Shown: one piece after another, positions 1 to 5,242 of the stretch
Numbering within the stretch: position 1 is the stretch's first letter
Layout of the letters: each line of letters opens with the position of its first letter
NCBI GenBank assembly: GCA_913044255.1
Contig: CAJWOI010000186.1
Span: 1-5,972, forward strand
Source of the DNA: an uncultured Alphaproteobacteria bacterium
GTDB lineage: Bacteria; Pseudomonadota; Alphaproteobacteria; UBA7887
Length of the DNA stretch: 5,972 nt
Direction of reading: 5' to 3'
The notes under the pieces: model-generated
The model's input: only the letters and a program-made list of their open reading frames with translations
What the model was told of the DNA's origin: nothing
Databases searched by the model: none
Translations under genes and position numbers: made by a program

Positions 1-656
1 GAAAAAATCTGGTTGGTAGTTTCCACCAACCCAAGCTTGTTTTGACCGATACGTCCTTGCTGGATAGTTTGCCACAGCGCGAGTTGTTGGCCGGTTACGC
101 GGAAGTTGTTAAATATGGCCTGCTTGGCGACCGGTCATTCTTCGATTGGCTTGAAACAAATGGTGTAGCGTTGATTGAAGGCGACTCCGTGGCACGCCAG
201 TATGCAGTCACTACTTGCTGTATGGCCAAGGCCAATATCGTTGGTCGAGATGTGCAAGAGGGCGGAGCGCGACTATTGCTCAATTTAGGCCACACTTTTG
301 GGCATGCTCTTGAGGCGGAGGTGGATTTTGATTTACGCTTACTGCATGGTGAGGCCGTTGCTATTGGGACTATTTTGGCCTTTGATTTGTCTGTTCGGCT
401 AGGCTTTTGCTCGGCTTCAACGTTAGAGCGCGTACGGAAACATTTTGAATTTATCGGCTTGCCTACAAAGTTTCCTGTCTTGCAAGGTCATATATGGAGG
501 TCCGAGCAGTTGTTGGCGCACATGATGCACGATAAAAAAATCCGAAAGGGGCAACAAACTCTGATTCTGGCACGCGGCATTGGCGAGGCGTTTCTGTGCC
601 GTGAGGCAACTGAGGCGGATATTCTTGGCGTGCTCCGGACATACGTTGGAAGATAA
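1..656 (+). CDS. aroB: 3-dehydroquinate synthase, C-terminal part (5' end outside window)
   Basis: This enzyme converts DAHP to 3-dehydroquinate with NAD+ and a divalent metal, the second step of the cytoplasmic shikimate pathway. The reading frame is open from base 3, so the gene enters from the left; a TTG at 42 is internal and not the start. About 217 residues are visible of the roughly 360 usual for the family. They open with the family motif KNLVGSFHQP. The three expected metal ligands are present: Glu in GYAEVVKYG (codon 102-104), His in NLGHTFGH (291-293) and His in LLHGEAVAIG (345-347). A late DKKIRKG motif and an ARGIG segment also match AroB. The stop is TAA at 654-656. The usual neighbour aroK would lie upstream, outside the window. 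Nothing suggests decay. Identification is firm from motifs; function is known for the family and not tested here. Confidence 0.96.
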   Translation, partial: KNLVGSFHQPKLVLTDTSLLDSLPQRELLAGYAEVVKYGLLGDRSFFDWLETNGVALIEGDSVARQYAVTTCCMAKANIVGRDVQEGGARLLLNLGHTFGHALEAEVDFDLRLLHGEAVAIGTILAFDLSVRLGFCSASTLERVRKHFEFIGLPTKFPVLQGHIWRSEQLLAHMMHDKKIRKGQQTLILARGIGEAFLCREATEADILGVLRTYVGR

Positions 657-704
657 ATTGGTGGCCGCTAGAAAGGGGACGTAAGTTTGGGAAGGTTGCA
701 CGTA

Positions 705-715
705 GGTGATTCACC
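705..715. repeat. 11-base dyad GGTGATTCACC in the aroB-CNNM gap
   Basis: The sequence is GGTGA, one central T, then TCACC: a perfect 5+5 inverted repeat in the 131-base gap between aroB and the CNNM/CorC gene. The loop of one base is too short for an RNA hairpin, so if it does anything it would be a DNA-binding site. A dyad this short arises by chance several times in a window of this length, so this is only a pointer. I saw no convincing -35/-10 pair next to it, and the rest of the gap shows no other structure. Confidence 0.15.
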
Positions 716-787
716 CGATGGTAGTTTTGGATTGTTTAGGCTCGTGAATCATCTCTTGCCTTGCTGTCGCTTGGCGAATCGCAGGCC

Positions 788-2089
788 ATGACTATGGGCG
801 TATTTTTAACCTTGGTGTCTATAGCCATATTGCTTCTATTATCTGCATTTTTTTCTGGTTCTGAAACGGCTCTTACAGCGGCGCGTCGTTCACGCATACA
901 TCAGTTGGAGATGGCAGGCGATAGGCGCGCGAATTTGGCGGCGCGTTTGATATCGCGGCGTGAACGGTTGATTGGTGCCATCTTACTTGGGAACAATGCA
1001 GTAAATATTCTTGCGTCTGCCTTGGCTGCGGGGCTCATGATCCGCTACGTGGGAGAGGCCGGTGTTGCGTACGCTACCGTGGTAATGACAGTACTCGTGG
1101 TAATTTTTGCGGAGGTTATGCCTAAAACCTATGCGATCCGTGAGGCGGATAGAATGGCACTCAAGGTGGCCCCAATCTTACGCCCAATAGTCGCCGGGTT
1201 GGCACCAATCACGCAGGCTATTCAGGCCTTGGTCCTCCGTCTTCTAGGTCTATTTGGTGTGAGAGGAGACAGTAGCTGGACCCAGTCAGTTGCAGATGAA
1301 ATTCGTGGTATGCTTGATTACCATGCCCGTGAAGGCAGCATGCGTAAGCACTACCGCGACATGCTAAAAAGCGTTCTCGATCTTGCGGATGTCGAGGTTG
1401 GAGAGGTCATGGTGCACCGTCGAGATATGATCACCCTCAACATTGATTCGCCCGCTGCGGACATAGTCGCACAGGTTGTAGAAAGTCGGCACACGCGCTT
1501 CCCCCTTTGGCAGGACACACCGGACAATGTTCTTGGTATCCTGCACGCAAAAAGCTTACTGCGCCAAGTGAATATGCATACCAGTGATTTGCAAGGTATC
1601 AATGTGATGCAATTCGCAACTGAGCCATGGTTTGTCCCCGATACTACTAGCTTAGCGGACCAACTCTCTGCATTCCGCAAGCGGCGCGCCCATTTTGCGT
1701 TGGTTGTTGATGAATATGGGGCATTAATGGGTATGGTGACCCTGGAGGATATTCTCGAGGAAATTGTCGGAGATATTGCGGATGAGCACGACGAAATTGA
1801 CGAGGAGGCGGACGAGTTGGTAACGCAACTGCACCCAGAAAAAGATGGCTCGTACACGGTGGATGGAGCGGTGACGATTCGGAACCTTAATCGTACTATG
1901 GAATGGCGTTTACCCGATGTTGATGCTGCCACGATTGCTGGATTAGTGATTCACGAGGCTAAACGAATTCCAAAGGCTGGTCAGGTGTTTCTATTCCACG
2001 AATTCCAATTTGAGATTGTAAAGAGAGAGGGGAACCGCATCACTCGATTGAGAATTTCACCGCGTCCCACGCAACCTCCCATCAATTAA
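788..2089 (+). CDS. CNNM/CorC (HlyC/CorC, DUF21-CBS) family membrane protein
   Basis: Inner-membrane protein of the CNNM/CorC family, whose members are linked to Mg2+/Co2+ efflux; the older label 'hemolysin' is not a demonstrated role. From ATG 788 it has 433 residues, a usual length. An N-terminal DUF21 domain (about 3-160) has hydrophobic segments and conserved patches SGSETA (23-28), GNN (68-70) and FAEVMPKT (107-114). Paired CBS domains follow (about 203-331), with VVDEYG near 306-311 and a TLEDILEEIVGDI stretch, then an acidic linker and the C-terminal transporter-associated domain (about 346-427). Start choice: an in-frame TTG at 761 adds nine non-hydrophobic residues. ATG 788 has GCAGG only 2 bases upstream, whereas ATG 794 has the same GCAGG at 8 bases, so 794 may be the true start. 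It follows aroB by 131 bases on the same strand. Metal specificity is not evident from sequence. Confidence 0.92.
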   Translation: MTMGVFLTLVSIAILLLLSAFFSGSETALTAARRSRIHQLEMAGDRRANLAARLISRRERLIGAILLGNNAVNILASALAAGLMIRYVGEAGVAYATVVMTVLVVIFAEVMPKTYAIREADRMALKVAPILRPIVAGLAPITQAIQALVLRLLGLFGVRGDSSWTQSVADEIRGMLDYHAREGSMRKHYRDMLKSVLDLADVEVGEVMVHRRDMITLNIDSPAADIVAQVVESRHTRFPLWQDTPDNVLGILHAKSLLRQVNMHTSDLQGINVMQFATEPWFVPDTTSLADQLSAFRKRRAHFALVVDEYGALMGMVTLEDILEEIVGDIADEHDEIDEEADELVTQLHPEKDGSYTVDGAVTIRNLNRTMEWRLPDVDAATIAGLVIHEAKRIPKAGQVFLFHEFQFEIVKREGNRITRLRISPRPTQPPIN

Positions 2090-2112
2090 TACAAAATTCT
2101 TGTTAGCAAAAG

Positions 2113-2158
2113 GTTACTGCAACATTAGTGCTCCGGCAGTGATATTCAGATCTTTTTT
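2113..2158 (+). terminator. Possible weak Rho-independent terminator after the CNNM/CorC gene
   Basis: TTACTGC (2114-2120) can pair with GCAGTGA (2136-2142), giving seven pairs including one G-T wobble, with a 15-base loop. A TTTTTT run lies at 2153-2158, ten bases after the stem. It sits 24 bases past the stop of the plus-strand gene in the 137-base convergent gap, where a terminator is expected. The long loop and the distance to the T run make it weak. A second AT-rich inverted repeat (ATTAAC 2187-2192, GTTAAT 2213-2218) followed by five Ts is an even weaker alternative. The rest of the gap shows nothing else. Confidence 0.3.
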
Positions 2159-2226
2159 GTATTTACGCTCTCTAGATTTGCCCTGTATTAACGTAAGACT
2201 TTGTATTCAAATGTTAATTTTTGGTC

Positions 2227-3081
2227 TCATTGGTAAATTGATGGCTTGCCGCGGACGCTTATCCTCCACAATAGTCGTTCAGACTCAGGTGTAGTTGGTG
2301 CACCGATCGGTGTTGCGCAATGCAGGGTCATCTGGGTATCCCAAATTGCAATGTCGCCGACAGCATACTTGTGCGCATATAGATATTTGTCTTGTAGACA
2401 ATGTTCCTTTAGTTGAGCAATCAAACCGCTTGCCTTCCCTTCCTCCATTCCGTCAATGGTGAATGCAGTGCCAGCAACGGCGTAAAGAGCGTGTTCCCCA
2501 GTTACGGTGTGGGGACGCACGAGAGGATGGGGCACTGGTGGCACCCGAGCGGCTTGCGTGCCCGTCAGTTGCCGAGTTCGACGTTCACCGTCCCGGCCGG
2601 ATGTTGCCCCGTAAAAATGGATAGCAGTCAGGCCAGCAATATTTTCCTTTATGGAAATGTCGAGGTCGTCATATGCGGCTTTCGTATCGACCAATCGCGT
2701 TTCTCCGCCGACGTCCGGCATTTTTCGTGCATAAAGCATGGTTGCGGTTGCCACGTCAGCTTCGTACGATTGATCGGTATGCCAAAAAGCGGCGCTATTG
2801 CGACTTAAATCATCCTTATCTGGTAGATTCCCTACCGCGAGAAGATCCGGATAGTCGGGCATCCTTGAGGTATCAACCACATGCTGTATAGGTGTGCCCC
2901 ATAGTCGGCCAAACTGCAAATACTCATCCACGTTGCATGCCTGACTTTTAAGAACAAGGAGGCGGTGATTGTAGAGTACCTTTGTTAGACTGCGAAATGT
3001 TTCGTCGGAAACGCCGGCTGCAAGATCGAGGCCATACACGGAACGGCCGAACGGCCCGTCGAGTTTCTCGTAGCGAATCAT
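2227..3081 (-). CDS. TauD/TfdA-family Fe(II)/2-oxoglutarate-dependent dioxygenase, substrate unknown
   Basis: Members of this family couple decarboxylation of 2-oxoglutarate to hydroxylation of a small molecule at a mononuclear Fe(II) centre, often releasing sulfite or another group from the substrate. The protein has 284 residues, a usual length. The iron triad is visible as H101-x-D103 in WHTDQSYE and H254 in WDTQMTLHCATP. R273 in RLLWRISVRG fits the arginine that binds the 2-oxoglutarate carboxylate. A GGETRLVD patch (125-132) and PPVPHPLVRPH (181-191) also fit. HTDQS and the C-terminal half look closer to the broad TfdA-like/uncharacterised branch than to E. coli TauD, so taurine should not be assumed. 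The ATG at 3081 has GAGG nine bases upstream. It converges on the CNNM gene and lies 129 bases downstream of bolA on the same strand. No transporter or sulfur/phosphonate gene adjoins it, so context does not reveal the substrate. The family call is firm; the substrate is unknown. Confidence 0.92.
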   Translation of the reverse strand: MIRYEKLDGPFGRSVYGLDLAAGVSDETFRSLTKVLYNHRLLVLKSQACNVDEYLQFGRLWGTPIQHVVDTSRMPDYPDLLAVGNLPDKDDLSRNSAAFWHTDQSYEADVATATMLYARKMPDVGGETRLVDTKAAYDDLDISIKENIAGLTAIHFYGATSGRDGERRTRQLTGTQAARVPPVPHPLVRPHTVTGEHALYAVAGTAFTIDGMEEGKASGLIAQLKEHCLQDKYLYAHKYAVGDIAIWDTQMTLHCATPIGAPTTPESERLLWRISVRGKPSIYQ

Positions 3082-3090
3082 GTTTCGATA

Positions 3091-3094
3091 CCTC
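3091..3094 (-). promoter_or_regulatory. Shine-Dalgarno GAGG for the dioxygenase
   Basis: Read on the minus strand, GAGG ends nine bases before the ATG at 3081. This spacing supports that ATG as the start of the dioxygenase. Confidence 0.6.
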
Positions 3095-3108
3095 GCCTAT
3101 CAGGGACA

Positions 3109-3136
3109 AGCATAGCACTTTGTAATTTTGTGAAAA
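3109..3136 (-). promoter_or_regulatory. Possible sigma-70 type promoter of the dioxygenase
   Basis: On the minus strand TTTTCA (3131-3136) and TATGCT (3109-3114) are 16 bases apart, each matching four of six consensus bases. The inferred transcript start, near 3102, would give a leader of about 20 bases that includes the GAGG ribosome site. Matches of this quality are common in AT-rich intergenic DNA. If it is real, the dioxygenase can be expressed independently of bolA. If not, it would have to be read through from bolA. Confidence 0.3.
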
Positions 3137-3155
3137 GACCCGGAGGGTATCCTTT

Positions 3156-3167
3156 ATTTCATGAAAT
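3156..3167. repeat. 12-base perfect palindrome ATTTCATGAAAT upstream of the dioxygenase
   Basis: ATTTCATGAAAT is identical to its own reverse complement and lies in the bolA-dioxygenase gap. Its centre is about 80 bases before the dioxygenase start, about 25 bases upstream of the possible -35 box and near -60 of the inferred transcript start, a typical place for an activator site. One or two perfect 12-base palindromes are expected by chance in a window of this length, so only the location gives it weight. No regulator gene is adjacent. Confidence 0.25.
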
Positions 3168-3210
3168 CAAGACGTGTTTGGGTTGTGTTGTTGAGGCGTA
3201 ATTTCTGTAT

Positions 3211-3519
3211 TTATTTATTTTTTTGCGCGTCAAGGCCGAAAGAATTCGCCGTTGCCTCAGCCGGTGTCACGGTATTGAGTGACAGTGCGTGGACAGGTCC
3301 TGCGAGTTCAGCGTTTAGGACCCGGTACACCAGTCTTTGTCGTGCCACTCGACTTAGATTGTTGAAGACTTCCGCGATAATTTGGACATGAAAATGCGAT
3401 TCCCCACCTATGGGTGCACTGGAGTGGCCGGCATGCTGGTGTGATTCATCGACGACCAGCAACGATTGGGGTCGGAGTTGTTCGGTTAGCTTACGCTCAA
3501 TTGTCTTGGCTACCGACAT
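3211..3519 (-). CDS. bolA: BolA-family protein
   Basis: BolA proteins pair with monothiol glutaredoxins to form [2Fe-2S]-bridged heterodimers in iron-sulfur trafficking and iron sensing; in some bacteria BolA also affects shape and stress genes. The protein has 102 residues, typical for the family. Visible signatures are the VVDESHQHAGH stretch (22-32), GGESHFHV (38-45), the SRVARQRLVYRVL helix (56-68) and the conserved GPVHALSL segment with His77, the usual cluster ligand. There is no cysteine anywhere, so the second ligand must be a histidine, which places it in the BolA_H rather than the BolA_C type (inference). After GPVHALSL there is a polar tail to residue 102 without clear homology. 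The ATG at 3519 has AAGGA (3524-3528) four bases upstream. It is transcribed away from the J-protein and cobST genes, with its own strong-looking promoter. Confidence 0.93.
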   Translation of the reverse strand: MSVAKTIERKLTEQLRPQSLLVVDESHQHAGHSSAPIGGESHFHVQIIAEVFNNLSRVARQRLVYRVLNAELAGPVHALSLNTVTPAEATANSFGLDAQKNK

Positions 3520-3536
3520 GACTTCCTTTGTCGTTG

Positions 3537-3565
3537 CTTACAAATTCTGTACGCACTTTTAGATT
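3537..3565 (+). promoter_or_regulatory. Possible promoter for the J-protein/cobS/cobT unit
   Basis: CTTACA (3537-3542) and TAGATT (3560-3565) lie 17 bases apart on the plus strand, each matching four of six sigma-70 consensus bases. The -10 overlaps the -10 of the bolA promoter on the other strand. A promoter is needed somewhere in this 130-base divergent region, but this particular pair is only the best of several weak candidates. Confidence 0.22.
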
Positions 3566-3592
3566 TACATTCTAAGGGGCGCCTGATGTCAA
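3564..3592 (-). promoter_or_regulatory. Sigma-70 type promoter of bolA
   Basis: On the minus strand a perfect TTGACA (3587-3592) is followed after exactly 17 bases by TGTAAA (3564-3569), which matches four of six -10 bases. Transcription would start near 3557, leaving a leader of nearly 40 bases that carries the AAGGA ribosome site. This is the best promoter match I found in the window. It overlaps the leader of the divergent J-protein gene. Confidence 0.55.
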
Positions 3593-3609
3593 TGTTTGAT
3601 TGCATCTGA
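3586..3609 (+). other. Possible seven-codon leader ORF before the J-protein gene
   Basis: ATG 3586 opens a frame encoding MSMFDCI and a TGA at 3607-3609. The AAGGGG at 3574-3579 is the best ribosome site in the region and ends six bases before this ATG, while the J-protein gene itself lacks a good site at either of its candidate starts. The frame differs from that of the J protein. It could be a leader peptide that feeds ribosomes forward, or chance. Nothing in the peptide suggests an attenuator. Confidence 0.2.
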
Positions 3610-3649
3610 GCAACTTGCCAGTAACAGGCAAGTCGCGCATATTATTCCT

Positions 3650-4189
3650 ATGTCACGTAACCAGCCCAGTCTTACTGCTGCCTTGCAGTGCTGTGCCGAG
3701 TTCGATTCGGAACGCCGTATCTGCGAATGGCCTAGTTGTAATTTAGATGGTGAGTATCGAGCCCCCCGTTCCCGAGTGGAGCTCCGTAAATTCCGCTGGT
3801 TTTGCCTCGATCATGTTCGCGCGTATAATCAAACATGGAATTTTTTTGCTGGGCTGAATGAGGTTCAGATTGAGGAAATTCGAAGGCGTGACACGGTCTG
3901 GGACCGCCCGAGTTGGCCACTAGGAGCTGGGCCGAACATCAGCCGCTTTGACGATCCATTGGGCCTTGTTGGGACTGAGGCAGTTACGCGCCCGCATACG
4001 CCACGTGATGCGGCATTGGCACAATTGGGCCTTGACCAGCAGGCATCTATTGAGACTATTAAAGCCCGGTATAAGTTATTGGCTAAGAGACACCATCCAG
4101 ATGCCAATGGTGGAAGCAAAAACGCAGAGAAAAAATTCGTCGCCATTCAGGAGGCGTACAATCTTCTTATAAACGACGTAGCGGCATGA
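3650..4189 (+). CDS. J-domain (DnaJ-like) protein associated with cobST
   Basis: A C-terminal J domain (about 119-177, numbered from ATG 3650) carries the essential HPD at 149-151 and the usual FVAIQEAYNLL helix, so it should stimulate an Hsp70 (DnaK). It lacks the Gly/Phe region, zinc centre and C-terminal domains of true DnaJ, so it is a specialised J protein. The N-terminal half resembles a conserved alphaproteobacterial family known to me only by its pattern: C25-x4-C30, a YRAPRSR patch, then WFC52LDH55VRAYN, and DRPSWPLG before the J domain. The two Cys pairs plus His look like a small metal site (inference). Length is 179 residues. An in-frame TTG at 3596 would add 18 residues but starts away from the conserved region, and its upstream AAGGGG is 16 bases away; neither start has a well-placed ribosome site. 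Cytoplasmic, with no signal peptide. cobS begins 41 bases downstream, which suggests one transcript and possibly a chaperone role for the CobST complex. Confidence 0.88.
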   Translation: MSRNQPSLTAALQCCAEFDSERRICEWPSCNLDGEYRAPRSRVELRKFRWFCLDHVRAYNQTWNFFAGLNEVQIEEIRRRDTVWDRPSWPLGAGPNISRFDDPLGLVGTEAVTRPHTPRDAALAQLGLDQQASIETIKARYKLLAKRHHPDANGGSKNAEKKFVAIQEAYNLLINDVAA

Positions 4190-4230
4190 ACAACGCTGGA
4201 TCGTCTTCAAAATAAACGGGATACTAATTC

Positions 4231-5235
4231 ATGGTCGCAATCATTACTGCTGACGCTCCGAATGGGTCTGTTGCTCGTCAGCCTGATATCAAAATATCGG
4301 TGCGCCAAACTTTTGGTATAGATAGTGATATGGAGGTTCCGGCGTTTTCAGAGTCTGACGAACATGTGCCCATCGTCGATGAATCGTATCGGTTCGACCC
4401 GGAGACGTCGCTCGCAATATTGGCTGGTTTTGCCCATAACCGCAGAGTTTTGATTCAAGGCTATCACGGTACTGGGAAATCCACTCATATCGAGCAAGTA
4501 GCAGCGCGAATCAACTGGCCCTGCGTCCGCATCAATCTCGACAGTCACATCAGTCGTATCGATTTGATCGGGAAGGACGCGATTGTCGTTCGCGACGGAA
4601 AGCAAGTAACAGAATTTCGTGAGGGTATGTTGCCTTGGGCACTGCAGTCTCCCACTGCGCTCGTGTTCGACGAATATGATGCGGGTAGACCCGACGTAAT
4701 GTTTGTCATTCAGCGTGTCTTAGAGGTGGACGGTAAAATGACGCTATTAGATCAGAACAGAATAATACATCCTCACCCGGCCTTCCGCCTTTTTGCTACT
4801 ACAAACACGATTGGACTTGGGGACACGTCAGGTCTGTATCACGGGACACAGCAAATAAATCAGGGTCAGATGGATCGGTGGAATATTGTAGCTACACTCA
4901 ACTATTTGGCCCACGATGAAGAGGTCGAAATTGTAAAGTCAAAGTTAAGTTCGAGTAATTACGAGAAGCGCAAGAAAGAGATTTCAGCGATGGTAGACGT
5001 TGCGGCGTTGACGCGTTCGGGTTTTGTAAATGGCGATATATCGACAGTTATGTCTCCAAGAACCGTTATTACTTGGGCTGAAAATGCGGAAATATTTAAT
5101 GATGTAGCATTTGGATTTCGGACCACGTTTTTGAACAAATGCGACGAATTAGAGAGACCATTGATAGCTGAATATTATCAGCGGTGCATGGGCGAAGAAT
5201 TACCGGAGTCAGCTGCTACGGCGGCTCTTGGTTAG
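4231..5235 (+). CDS. cobS: Aerobic cobaltochelatase subunit CobS (AAA+ ATPase)
   Basis: CobS is the ATPase of the aerobic cobalamin pathway. With CobT it forms a ring complex that lets CobN insert Co2+ into hydrogenobyrinic acid a,c-diamide in the cytoplasm. The protein has 334 residues, the usual size. The N-terminal region (1-55) contains a VRQTFGID patch and PIVDESYRFD. The AAA+ core shows Walker A GYHGTGKST (77-85), Walker B ALVFDEYD with D147/E148, a sensor-1 ATTNTIG with N192, a probable arginine finger in QGQMDRW (R216) and SPRT with R277 near sensor 2. All catalytic positions are intact. ATG 4231 has a weak CGGGA nine bases upstream. It follows the J-protein gene by 41 bases and precedes cobT by 7. 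No cobalamin riboswitch is visible ahead of it. MoxR-type ATPases are relatives, but the CobT partner next door settles the call. Confidence 0.96.
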   Translation: MVAIITADAPNGSVARQPDIKISVRQTFGIDSDMEVPAFSESDEHVPIVDESYRFDPETSLAILAGFAHNRRVLIQGYHGTGKSTHIEQVAARINWPCVRINLDSHISRIDLIGKDAIVVRDGKQVTEFREGMLPWALQSPTALVFDEYDAGRPDVMFVIQRVLEVDGKMTLLDQNRIIHPHPAFRLFATTNTIGLGDTSGLYHGTQQINQGQMDRWNIVATLNYLAHDEEVEIVKSKLSSSNYEKRKKEISAMVDVAALTRSGFVNGDISTVMSPRTVITWAENAEIFNDVAFGFRTTFLNKCDELERPLIAEYYQRCMGEELPESAATAALG

Positions 5236-5242
5236 TTAAATA

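Noticed and set aside
761..787. TTG 761 as start of the CNNM/CorC protein
   Set aside because: The nine added residues lie before the hydrophobic segment where relatives begin, TTG is a rare start, and two ATG codons follow at once.
1351..1932. A 193-codon open frame on the minus strand
   Set aside because: It lies entirely antisense to the CBS and C-terminal domains of the CNNM/CorC protein. Its Ser/Arg-rich translation is what the acidic sense codons give in reverse, and it shows no domain or ribosome site.
2100..2294. A 64-codon open frame starting at a TTG in the convergent gap
   Set aside because: It has no ribosome site, runs into the 3' end of the dioxygenase on the other strand, and its translation looks like random AT-rich sequence.
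2413..2808. A 131-codon open frame on the plus strand
   Set aside because: It is antisense to the dioxygenase, whose catalytic motifs confirm the minus strand as coding. No family features are seen in the plus-strand translation.
3138..3148. ACCC-GGA-GGGT hairpin as a bolA terminator on the minus strand
   Set aside because: The stem is only four pairs and the following T-rich stretch is short and interrupted, so it is too weak to support a terminator.
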